Made by a program: the position numbers and the translations under genes. A stretch of 39,568 nucleotides of DNA from Cyanobium sp. NAT70. Its GTDB lineage: Bacteria > Cyanobacteriota > Cyanobacteriia > PCC-6307 > Cyanobiaceae. Under the pieces are notes generated by a model. The model was not told where the DNA came from. It saw only the letters and a list, made by a program, of their open reading frames with translations, and ran no database searches. The DNA lies in the NCBI GenBank assembly GCA_002701375.1, contig NZVB01000022.1:1-39568 (forward strand), in the 5' to 3' direction. Positions 21,284-29,894 of this stretch are shown here, one piece after another; position 1 is the first letter of the stretch; every line of letters begins with the position of its first letter.

Positions 21284-22204
21284 ATGACTGAAACGCTGGC
21301 AGGAGCACTACATGGTCAGGGTCGCAGCTGTGTCATTACGCGGCGAGCCTGTTTTAGTGCTAGTCACCGCTATTGGTTGCCTGAACTGTCGGCGGACGAC
21401 AACGCAGCTCATTTCGGCCCTTGTGCTATGGCCCCAGGCCATGGTCATAACTATGAGCTGATCGTGTCGATGGCCGGTCCTCTCGATGCTGATGGCATGG
21501 TGCTGAATCTCTCCGAGGTGAAGCATTTCATCCGCCGTGAAGTGACCAGCCAGCTTGATTTTCGATGTCTCAATGAGGTGTGGCCGGAATTCGACGTTTC
21601 CACTGCTGTGGGTTGCTTGCCCACAACGGAAGCATTGGTGCGAGTGATTTGGCAGCGCCTCAGTCCTCATTTGCCGATTACGGCATTACGTCTCTACGAA
21701 CAACCGGGCCTTTGGGCCGACTACCTCGGACATCCCATGGACGCCTTTTTGACCATTCGCACTCATTTCGCAGCCGCACATCGTCTAGCGCGGCCAGAAC
21801 TGAGCCAAGAGGAAAACGAGCGAATTTATGGAAAATGTGCTCGACCGCATGGCCATGGTCACAATTATCTCGTTGACGTCACAGTTCGTGGAGCCATCGA
21901 TCCCCGCACGGGAATGGTTTGCGATTTGTCTGCACTGCAACGCTTGGTCGATGACCTCGTGGTCGAACCTTTCGATCACACTTTTTTGAATAAAGATGTG
22001 CCGTTTTTCGCGGAATGCGTTCCGACTGCCGAAAATATTGCTCTTCATATCGCTGATCGGCTCACCACACCCGTGCGTGCAATCGGTGCTCACCTCCACA
22101 AAATTCGCTTGCAGGAAAGTCCCAATAACGCTGCTGAGGTCTATGCGGAAGCTCCACAACTTGACTTGATGCCTGCCGCCCTAGAAACAGCTGCGGCGCT
22201 TTGA
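21284..22204 (+). CDS. Tandem-domain 6-pyruvoyl/6-carboxy-tetrahydropterin synthase-like protein
   Basis: Two PTPS/QueD-like repeats: FSASHRYW...CAMAPGHGHNYEL...LPTTE and FAAAHRLA...CARPHGHGHNYLV...FDHTFLN...VPTAEN. Confidence 0.9.
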   Translation: MTETLAGALHGQGRSCVITRRACFSASHRYWLPELSADDNAAHFGPCAMAPGHGHNYELIVSMAGPLDADGMVLNLSEVKHFIRREVTSQLDFRCLNEVWPEFDVSTAVGCLPTTEALVRVIWQRLSPHLPITALRLYEQPGLWADYLGHPMDAFLTIRTHFAAAHRLARPELSQEENERIYGKCARPHGHGHNYLVDVTVRGAIDPRTGMVCDLSALQRLVDDLVVEPFDHTFLNKDVPFFAECVPTAENIALHIADRLTTPVRAIGAHLHKIRLQESPNNAAEVYAEAPQLDLMPAALETAAAL

Positions 22205-22220
22205 TGTTGTTAGACGGCCG

Positions 22221-22889
22221 TTGACTTGTAACGGAGTTGTTGTGCGGCTGGTTCTCGCCATCAGCCTCGACGGTCGTTTGGCACCGCCAACCGGCGGCCC
22301 AGCTCAGTTAGGCGGCTCAGCCGATCGACGTATGCTCGAAGAGGCTCTCAGTTGGGCGGATGCGGTTCTGATTGGAGCCAAGACGCTTCGTGCTCATCGC
22401 TGCACATGCTTGATTCGTGATTCGGATCTTCTGGAGCGGCGTCATCGTGAGGGGCGTCCTTCTCAGCCGGACGCGGTTGTGGTCAGTCGTATGGGGGAAT
22501 TCCCGCTTGATTGGCCTTTTTTTCAGCAGCCAATTCGGCGGCATCTGTTGAGTCCGAGGCCCCCATTGGGCGGGTTTGATGGTTGGATTGAGCAGGCGGA
22601 AACCTGGTCAACATCGTTGCATCACTTGCATCAACAGGGATGGGCAAGGATTGTCGTGCTCGGAGGTGCGCGTTTGGCTGGGTCGCTGCTTAGCGAGGAT
22701 CAGATTGATGAATTGCAGCTCACCTTGACGCCTCGTCTGCTCGGAGGGTCGTATAGCTGGCTTCCGTTTGAGGTCGATTCAGGGTTGCCCGTCTCGTTAG
22801 CTGATTCTGCGGCTTGGGCTTTGACGGACTCGAGACCGATTGGCGGAGGTGAACTTCTGGTGCGTTACCGGCGCATGCGCTCTCATTGA
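22221..22889 (+). CDS. RibD C-terminal / dihydrofolate-reductase-like reductase
   Basis: VRLVLAISLDGRLAPPTGGPAQLGGSADRRMLEEALSWADAVLIGAKTLRAH; ARIVVLGGARLAGSLLSEDQIDELQLTLTPRLLGG. Confidence 0.85.
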   Translation: MTCNGVVVRLVLAISLDGRLAPPTGGPAQLGGSADRRMLEEALSWADAVLIGAKTLRAHRCTCLIRDSDLLERRHREGRPSQPDAVVVSRMGEFPLDWPFFQQPIRRHLLSPRPPLGGFDGWIEQAETWSTSLHHLHQQGWARIVVLGGARLAGSLLSEDQIDELQLTLTPRLLGGSYSWLPFEVDSGLPVSLADSAAWALTDSRPIGGGELLVRYRRMRSH

Positions 22890-22898
22890 GCTATCAGA

Positions 22899-22920
22899 GA
22901 ATCCCCCAAATGGGGGATTC
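22899..22920. repeat. Perfect 22-bp palindrome downstream of the RibD-like gene
   Basis: GAATCCCCCAAATGGGGGATTC, 9-bp perfect stem with an AAAT loop; no T-tract on either strand. Confidence 0.8.
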
Positions 22921-22968
22921 ACGAATCAAGGAACGTGACTAAAATAAGATTAATCGTTTTTCTTTCCC

Positions 22969-23361
22969 ATGGCCAAGAGGAATAAGCTTAAAAGAATTCG
23001 CGGCACGAGTGGAGATGATGTGTTAACAGGAAACAAAAAAAAGAATCGGATCTGGGGATATGAGGGGGATGATATTATTGAATCGGGCGAAGGTAAGGAT
23101 AAGGCTTACGGAGGGGAAGGTGATGATACTTTCGTGACTGTGAATGGAGGTAAAGGTTATGTCAAAATTATGGATTTTGAGAAAGGTGATTCAATTGAAT
23201 TCTGTGGTTGTGCATCCACAGTTGTCGAGATGCGTGGAGGCGATGCCTGGATTATGAAGGGTGATGACGTTAAGGCTGTTGTGAAAGGGGTCGAGGCAGA
23301 TAACCTAGATATTGATTTTACAAATCGAGTGATCACGATGAATTCCGAGGTCTTGGCTTGA
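22969..23361 (+). CDS. Small RTX (hemolysin-type Ca2+-binding repeat) protein
   Basis: GTSGDDVLTGNKKKNRIWGYEGDDIIESGEGKDKAYGGEGDDTF nonapeptide repeats followed by KIMDFEKGDSIEF, typical RTX beta-roll. Confidence 0.85.
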   Translation: MAKRNKLKRIRGTSGDDVLTGNKKKNRIWGYEGDDIIESGEGKDKAYGGEGDDTFVTVNGGKGYVKIMDFEKGDSIEFCGCASTVVEMRGGDAWIMKGDDVKAVVKGVEADNLDIDFTNRVITMNSEVLA

Positions 23362-23826
23362 AGGCCTAAAAATCTTGATTTGTTCGAGAATATTTGTTGG
23401 CAGGCCAAGTAATTGCCTTAGGCATTGTTTGATCATTGCTTCGCCATTCACTCCGATCTTTCCTGCGACAAGCTCCCTGATAACTTCCAGTTCACGTCTG
23501 CTGTGGCTCGTCTGCTCGATCAGGCATTCGCTTGCTTCTAGGGCTAAAGAACGGCAACTCGTGTCGATCAGCGATTCAAGAATTTTGTGATCTCGTTTGA
23601 TCAGTTTTTTGCATTCTTGGTTCAGAGTTCGTTCGAGGCGTGGACGCATCAAATTCAGCATTGGCCGAAACACTCCGGCTTGCACAGGCGAGATCACAAG
23701 GCTCAACATGGTTGCCACTCCAAGGAGAGTTGACCTGCGACGCGTGTTGATCCACTGGTTAGGGTCTCGACAGTCTTTGAGTGAGCTGTTTTTCAGATGA
23801 CTCCGCTGAAGGCTCGTTGGCATCAA
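23305..23826 (-). CDS. Hypothetical secreted protein
   Basis: RRRSTLLGVATMLSLVISPVQAG signal peptide-like segment followed by a helical, Cys-containing region; start uncertain. Confidence 0.5.
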   Translation of the reverse strand: MMPTSLQRSHLKNSSLKDCRDPNQWINTRRRSTLLGVATMLSLVISPVQAGVFRPMLNLMRPRLERTLNQECKKLIKRDHKILESLIDTSCRSLALEASECLIEQTSHSRRELEVIRELVAGKIGVNGEAMIKQCLRQLLGLPTNILEQIKIFRPSSQDLGIHRDHSICKINI

Positions 23827-24972
23827 TCAATTAGTGAGATTCCTGAAGAGCATTGGCGTGCACTGGTTGGTGAACAAGTCATTCCCTTCTACCGCTGGGG
23901 GTGGTTGAACGCATTGGAGCGTTCTGGCAGCATCGCTCCTGAGCAAGGTTGGCAGCCATTGCACCTTGCCCTTTGGCGTGATGATCGCCCCGTCGCAGTG
24001 GCACCCCTTTATCTCAAGGGCCATAGCTACGGAGAATTTGTTTTTGATCAGAGCTTTGCGCGTTTGGCTTCCACGCTTGGTCTTCGTTATTACCCAAAAT
24101 TACTTGGGATGAGTCCCGTTAGCCCCGTCTTGGGTTATCGCTTTTATGTCAGAGAAGATGAAGATGAGCGTCAACTCACAGCGGTTCTGATCGCAGCAAT
24201 TGATGCCTTTTGCGAGCAGCACAACATTCTCAGCTGCAATTTTCTGTATGTGGATCCAGAGTGGCGCCCCTTGGCGGAATCCGCGGGTTGCGCGGCCTGG
24301 CTGAATCAACAAAGTCTCTGGAATCGCGGAGATCACTGTCACTTTGATGACTACTTGAATGGGTTTAATGCCAATCAACGCCGCAATATCAAGCGCGAGC
24401 GTAAAGCGGTGGCCAAGGCGGGCCTGACGGTGACGCCGTTAACCGGTGAACAGCTGGATCGAGAGCTGATGCAGAGGATGTATTGCTTTTACGAGCAGCA
24501 CTGTTCCCGCTGGGGACCATGGGGAAGCAAATATCTGGAGAAAGGCTTCTTTGAAGCACTCGCGGAGAACTACTGCGATCAGGTTGTGTTGTTTTCTGCT
24601 CACCGCGGTGATCCACGTCAGCCAGTAGCGATGTCGATGTGTGTGCATGACACTCGCCGCCTTTGGGGGCGCTACTGGGGCAGTCAGGAGGAGATCGACT
24701 GCCTCCATTTTGAGGTTTGTTACTACGCGCCAATCCAGTGGGCGATTGAGCAGCGCTTCGATTGCTTCGATCCCGGTGCTGGCGGAAGTCATAAGCGGCG
24801 TCGAGGCTTTGTGGCTCGCCCTCATGCCAGCCTGCATCGCTGGTATGAGCCGCAGATGGATGGGCTGATTCGAGCCTGGCTAGCCAAGGTGAATGGCCTG
24901 ATGCTGGAGGAAATCGAGGCGATCAATGCCGAGCTTCCCTTCAAGGCGGACGTGCCGGAGCTGAGTTTGTAG
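23797..24972 (+). CDS. FemAB/GNAT-like acyltransferase (DUF482/COG3146-type)
   Basis: VAVAPLYLKGHSYGEFVFDQSFA, PKLLGMSPVSPVLGYRF, FNANQRRNIKRERKAV, ARPHASLHRWYEP. Confidence 0.85.
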   Translation: MTPLKARWHQSISEIPEEHWRALVGEQVIPFYRWGWLNALERSGSIAPEQGWQPLHLALWRDDRPVAVAPLYLKGHSYGEFVFDQSFARLASTLGLRYYPKLLGMSPVSPVLGYRFYVREDEDERQLTAVLIAAIDAFCEQHNILSCNFLYVDPEWRPLAESAGCAAWLNQQSLWNRGDHCHFDDYLNGFNANQRRNIKRERKAVAKAGLTVTPLTGEQLDRELMQRMYCFYEQHCSRWGPWGSKYLEKGFFEALAENYCDQVVLFSAHRGDPRQPVAMSMCVHDTRRLWGRYWGSQEEIDCLHFEVCYYAPIQWAIEQRFDCFDPGAGGSHKRRRGFVARPHASLHRWYEPQMDGLIRAWLAKVNGLMLEEIEAINAELPFKADVPELSL

Positions 24973-24981
24973 GTTGAAAGA

Positions 24982-25389
24982 ATGATCAAGACTCCCCAAT
25001 CCCCGGCATCCATCGCGGCGGCGATCGATGCCCTTGATGAGCGTTTGTCCCAGCGTTTCATTGCACTGGACCCAAGCGGCTACTTCCTACTCAAGCTGGA
25101 TGCGGAGGCTGGTGAGCTCGTGCTGGAGCACTACGGCAACACCATTGATGACAAGGGCCTGGCTCGCGATTCTGAGACCGGAGAGGTGTTGAACTGCCGG
25201 GGAGGCAATGGGCCGCGCACGCCATCAGCGATCGTTCGGGGCCGCAGTGCCAAGGAGATCGGTATCCAGCTCACCGAAGGCGACGGCCCCCATCCGCTGA
25301 GCCGATTGGATCATGCGTTGTATCTCGGTCGCGAACTGCAGAAGGCTGAACAATGTTTACGGCAGGGCGGTGTTTATATTCAGAATTAA
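24982..25389 (+). CDS. Conserved cyanobacterial protein (DUF4346-like)
   Basis: FIALDPSGYFLLKLDAEAGELVLEHYGN...PLSRLDHALYLGRELQKAE; immediately downstream of the FemAB-like gene. Confidence 0.65.
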   Translation: MIKTPQSPASIAAAIDALDERLSQRFIALDPSGYFLLKLDAEAGELVLEHYGNTIDDKGLARDSETGEVLNCRGGNGPRTPSAIVRGRSAKEIGIQLTEGDGPHPLSRLDHALYLGRELQKAEQCLRQGGVYIQN

Positions 25390-25403
25390 ATAATTATTTA
25401 TGT

Positions 25404-26978
25404 CTAAACGGGTTGTAATTCTTTCGGAGTTGTTGGCTCCTCAGGAGGGAGAGATTCCAATTGTTCGCGAATTTCGCGCTGCACAATTGAGCGGTATTCG
25501 AGGAAGTGTTCGTTGTGGGCTAACACCACAAGGAACTGCTCGAGTAGAGCTGGATTTTGGCGAGCCATTCCGAACATGTAACGCCAGAAACGCCCACGGG
25601 TGTCGCGTTTGATTCCCTGCCGCCAGATCACAATGCTAAGGGCTCTGATGTCAGTCAGTGTTGGTAACTTAGCAGGCGCTTTCCATCGAGGTGCGCCCAT
25701 TTTTAAGTAGTAGCTGTACACACGGTCCATATAGGCATTGGGCTCATAGAGGGCACAGAATGCTTCCACATATTCGTTGGCGATGTCGCGGATCGGCCGT
25801 GTTGGTTTGAAATTAAGCAGGTTGGTTTGGTTCACCCCTTTGGCAGCATCTTCGCCCTGAATGAGACGACCCTCGCGCTCTAAACGTGCCCATAATGCTG
25901 TTTTAGGCAGGGCTTGCAGCATCCCCATCATGGCGGCTGGAATACCTGTGCGTGTAACGAAGTCGACGATGCGGCGGCCAGCTCCATCTTTTTCACCGTC
26001 GAAACCAATGATGAACCCTGCCATAACTCGAATGCCATTCGCAGTGATTCGATCCACGGCTGCATCAAGCGGATTGCGCGTGTTTTGAATTTTGCGGGCT
26101 GTTTCCAGGCTGGCTTCATCAGGGGTTTCGATCCCCAAGAACACGCTTTCAAATCTCGCCTCGTGCATCATCCGCATCATTTCTTCGTCATCGGCAAGAT
26201 CGACGGAAGCCTCTGTCGCGAAGCTGAAGGGATATCCACGTTCTTCTTGCCAGATACGGATCTCAGGCAGCAACAACTTGGCGTTGCGTTTGTTGCCAAT
26301 GAAATTGTCATCCACCAGGAAGATGGAGCGCCGCCAGCCCAGATCATGCAGATACTGCAGTTCTGCGATGAGTTGTTCAGGGGTCTTGGTGCGGGGTTTG
26401 CGACCGTAGAGAACGATGATGTCGCAGAATTCACAATTAAAAGGGCAGCCTCGAGAAAACTGCACGCTCATCGAGTCATAAGCGTCCAATTGCAGTAAGT
26501 CGAAGCGCGGTATCGGAGTTGCTGTGACATCGGGCTTATCACCTTCGGCGGTAAAGCGCCCACTTGTTTCGCCGCGCGCTAGCGCCTCCAGGAACATCGG
26601 AAGGGTGATTTCTCCCTCATCGAGCACCTTGAAATCAGCTTCATCTAGTTCGGGTGCATCCGGAGTGGATGAGGCAAACGGTCCGCCCACCGCAACAGGA
26701 AGCCCTCGAGCCTTGGCGCGGCCGATTTGTACGGCCATGTCGTCTTTTTGCACGATCATTCCCGAGATGATCACCAGCTCGGCCCAATCCCATTCCGCTT
26801 CACTGACTTCGCGAACATTGCGATCCACAAGTTTCATCTCCCATTCCTGGGGAAGCAGGGCCGCAACAGTCACCATCCCCAACGGCGGAAGCAAAACTTT
26901 GCGGTTGACCAATTCAAGGATTTTTTCGTAACTCCAGAAGGTCTTCGGGAACTCGGGGTAAATAAAGAGTGTGCGCAT
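25404..26978 (-). CDS. B12-binding-domain radical SAM protein (DUF4070-type C-terminus)
   Basis: N-terminal cobalamin-binding-like domain, SRGCPFNCEFCDIIVLYGRKPRTK (CxxxCxxC), FLGIETPDEASL, MAGFIIGFDGE. Confidence 0.9.
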   Translation of the reverse strand: MRTLFIYPEFPKTFWSYEKILELVNRKVLLPPLGMVTVAALLPQEWEMKLVDRNVREVSEAEWDWAELVIISGMIVQKDDMAVQIGRAKARGLPVAVGGPFASSTPDAPELDEADFKVLDEGEITLPMFLEALARGETSGRFTAEGDKPDVTATPIPRFDLLQLDAYDSMSVQFSRGCPFNCEFCDIIVLYGRKPRTKTPEQLIAELQYLHDLGWRRSIFLVDDNFIGNKRNAKLLLPEIRIWQEERGYPFSFATEASVDLADDEEMMRMMHEARFESVFLGIETPDEASLETARKIQNTRNPLDAAVDRITANGIRVMAGFIIGFDGEKDGAGRRIVDFVTRTGIPAAMMGMLQALPKTALWARLEREGRLIQGEDAAKGVNQTNLLNFKPTRPIRDIANEYVEAFCALYEPNAYMDRVYSYYLKMGAPRWKAPAKLPTLTDIRALSIVIWRQGIKRDTRGRFWRYMFGMARQNPALLEQFLVVLAHNEHFLEYRSIVQREIREQLESLPPEEPTTPKELQPV

Positions 26979-27124
26979 AACGGCTGGCGGAGAAAAATGA
27001 ACGTCCGGCCAGCCCGGCTGGCGAGTCTCGGAGATCCAGAGATGAGGAAGTCCGGCAACACTAGGCGCATCCTGCGTAGCTCAGCCCCATCTCTGATCTA
27101 ATAGGTCCAGCTGTTAACTCGCAC

Positions 27125-27217
27125 ATGGGCATCGTTCTTTACCTGGGATTGCTCGGATCCGGCTTGGTAACTGCCTTTGTATTGACCAAACTGTTGAAGG
27201 GCATCAAGTTGATTTGA
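27125..27217 (+). CDS. petL: Probable cytochrome b6-f complex subunit PetL (30 aa), absent from supplied ORF track
   Basis: ATG...TGA encodes [30 protein letters not shown]: single TM helix with the IKLI C-terminus typical of cyanobacterial PetL. Confidence 0.72.
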   Translation: MGIVLYLGLLGSGLVTAFVLTKLLKGIKLI

Positions 27218-28433
27218 CCGATGCCAGTTTGCGTCCACCACAGCGCTGCATCCAAATAACGGCGATCACAGCACTCATTCCGCCAGTGATTGCGAACGTC
27301 GTCGACAAATTCGTGGTCATGACCAAGACGGCGGCGACTAAGCCACTCAGGCCACCGCCGCCAAGAAATGCAATCTGACTGAGTCCAGCCATCCGGCCTC
27401 GCATCACTTGTGGTGAGCCGATTTGTGTGATCAGATTGCAACTGCTCAATAGGCCGGCCGTACCGGCTCCGATCAGAAAGGCCATGGCCAGACTGACCGT
27501 CATGCCCGCTGAGCGTGCCATTCCCAATTGAGCGACTGCCGTCAGTAACCCAAACCCACCCAAGGTTAAAAACGGTCTGTTGCTAAATCTCATGCTGTTC
27601 CGTTGCAGCACAAGTCCTCCGGCAATGCTGCCGGCGGCTAGGACGCTGGTAAATACACCCAGATCCCGAGGGTCAGGTCCGAGAACTTGACTGGCGATCA
27701 ACGGAGCCAAGCCTGGATGAAAGAACCCAACAAGGCAGAGCACTCCAGTGAGCAGGAGCACCCCTCGCAGTGTTGATCCGCATTGGAGCCATGCGTTTCG
27801 AAGCGTGGAACGACTACCGGGGGCACTGCGTTGCTCTAGAGCACGATTTGGTGCAAGCAGGAATAAAACACTGCCGATCGGGAGGAGATAACTGGCTGAA
27901 TCGATCGCTAACGCCCAGGCCGGCCCTGTGGCGTACACCAAAAATCCACCAATTGGTGGGCCGACCAACTTGCCAACGTTAAAGATCACGGAAAAGCTTG
28001 TGAGGTAGCTCGCTAATTGATCGGGATGGTCGACGAGCAGGGAACAATATTTATTGCGTGCTGTCAGCTCAAACGCCCCTGCGATCCCCACCATCAAGGT
28101 GCTCCCCAGCAAGAGAAGTACTTGGGCTAGACCATTCAAAAGAGGGATCGCCATCGCGCCGAGGGCCGCTGAAGCCAGCAACGCCCATTGCGCTTGGACG
28201 AGAACACGTTCGCAACCAATGCGATCTGTCCGGACCCCGGCGGGACCACTGATCACCAGTGTGGGCAAGGACAGTGCTGCGAAATTAAGGGCGAGCACCA
28301 ATGGATCGGCCGTGCCTTCCATCAGGATCCAGCCTTTAGCGGTGATCCCTGCAAAGGAACCCGCTGTACTCACCCCGGATGCGACCAGGAACAGGAGGCG
28401 TTGCTGCTCTGGTCGAAGGCTGGGGACGTTCAA
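27204..28433 (-). CDS. MFS transporter
   Basis: About 12 TM segments; [20 protein letters not shown] cytoplasmic loop; [17 protein letters not shown]. Confidence 0.85.
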   Translation of the reverse strand: MNVPSLRPEQQRLLFLVASGVSTAGSFAGITAKGWILMEGTADPLVLALNFAALSLPTLVISGPAGVRTDRIGCERVLVQAQWALLASAALGAMAIPLLNGLAQVLLLLGSTLMVGIAGAFELTARNKYCSLLVDHPDQLASYLTSFSVIFNVGKLVGPPIGGFLVYATGPAWALAIDSASYLLPIGSVLFLLAPNRALEQRSAPGSRSTLRNAWLQCGSTLRGVLLLTGVLCLVGFFHPGLAPLIASQVLGPDPRDLGVFTSVLAAGSIAGGLVLQRNSMRFSNRPFLTLGGFGLLTAVAQLGMARSAGMTVSLAMAFLIGAGTAGLLSSCNLITQIGSPQVMRGRMAGLSQIAFLGGGGLSGLVAAVLVMTTNLSTTFAITGGMSAVIAVIWMQRCGGRKLASVKST

Positions 28434-29806
28434 GCGTTGGCTCTGGCTGCAGCCACCATGGAGCGTGCGCCAACGATGTGGCCATTGAGGTCGTAGATAT
28501 CTGAACCTGTGATCGCAACGGGCACCATGGTGCCAGGCTTGGCATGTTGAGCCGTGTCGCTCGGCAAGACATGAACCTCTCCGTCGACTTCAGGGGCAAA
28601 ACGAGCGCATCTGCCGATCATCGCGCCGGTTTGTGGGTTGTGTTGTTCGATCAAAACGTCCACCGTGCGGCCCACCCAACTTTGGTTGCGCTCTGCTGAG
28701 ATCGGCTGTTGGAGGGCCATCAACGCATCTTTGCGGGCCTGGGCAACTTGCGTTGCGATTTGTCCTGGAAGGGTCGCTGCCGCCGTGCCATCTTCCGGGG
28801 AGAAGGTGAACACACCAACGTGATCAAACCGCTGCCGCTCGAGGAACCGCATCAGGTGTTGGAAGTGCTGCTCGGTTTCACCGGGAAAACCCACGATCAA
28901 AGTGGTGCGTAACACGGCATCTGGAAGCTGCTCGCGGATTTGGGTCAGCAACCGATCGTTCACGTCCGCTTGCCAAGGCCGGTTCATCGCTCGCAGCACC
29001 TCTGGGTGGCTGTGCTGAAGGGGCAAATCCAAATAGGGAAGAACATTGGGCACCTCTCGGTAAGCCGCTAGCACCGCTGGGGTCAGCCCTGTTGGGTAGG
29101 CGTAATGCACTCGGATCCATGGGATCTCCACGTCTGCCAAGGCATGCAGCAACTCAGCCAGCTTTGGTTTGCCGTAAAGGTCGAGCCCATAGTTGGTGGT
29201 GATCTGGCTGATCAGCACCAATTCCTGGACTCCCTGTTCTGCCAGTTGATGGGCTTCGGCCACAATCGATTCGATCGGCCGACTGCGTTGGTCCCCCCTT
29301 AATTTGGGAATGATGCAGAAGGCGCAGCGGTAATCGCAGCCTTCCGCCACTTTGAGATATGCGACGGCCTGATCTGTGGTTCGTTGCCTTGGTAGGTGTT
29401 CATCCCCAACAAAGGTAGGGACGGCACTCACTCGATTGACCCGTTCCCCGGATTCAACGCGTTGCAGCACCTCAACAATGTGCTGGTAATCGCCGGTTCC
29501 GACGATGGCTTTTGCCTCAGGGATGGAATCCAGCAACTCTTCTTGAAAGTGCTGCGCTAAACAGCCAGCAATGATCAGTTCTTTTCCCTGTTCCGCCAGG
29601 CCAACCAGGGTGCGAACGGATTCTTCACGCGCATCCTGGATGAAACTACAGGTGTTGACGACGACGACCGCAGCCTCGCTCTCATCGGTGCTGACGCCGT
29701 AACCGGCTTCCGCAAGGAGCCCAACCATGTGTTCGGTGTCGACTCGATTCTTCTCACAGCCCAAATGAGCGAAGGCGACCGTCGGTCGATCAATTGTGTT
29801 GGTCAT
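28430..29806 (-). CDS. rimO: Ribosomal protein uS12 methylthiotransferase RimO
   Basis: [65 protein letters not shown]-terminal TRAM-like region. Start ATG 29806. Confidence 0.93.
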   Translation of the reverse strand: MTNTIDRPTVAFAHLGCEKNRVDTEHMVGLLAEAGYGVSTDESEAAVVVVNTCSFIQDAREESVRTLVGLAEQGKELIIAGCLAQHFQEELLDSIPEAKAIVGTGDYQHIVEVLQRVESGERVNRVSAVPTFVGDEHLPRQRTTDQAVAYLKVAEGCDYRCAFCIIPKLRGDQRSRPIESIVAEAHQLAEQGVQELVLISQITTNYGLDLYGKPKLAELLHALADVEIPWIRVHYAYPTGLTPAVLAAYREVPNVLPYLDLPLQHSHPEVLRAMNRPWQADVNDRLLTQIREQLPDAVLRTTLIVGFPGETEQHFQHLMRFLERQRFDHVGVFTFSPEDGTAAATLPGQIATQVAQARKDALMALQQPISAERNQSWVGRTVDVLIEQHNPQTGAMIGRCARFAPEVDGEVHVLPSDTAQHAKPGTMVPVAITGSDIYDLNGHIVGARSMVAAARANA

Positions 29807-29894
29807 CGCTACGCCATTCAGCCCATCCAACACCCTAAGGAGAGGCGGCTTCAGCGCAGATCCTGCCAAAATTCATTTACTTGGAAGGTCATGG

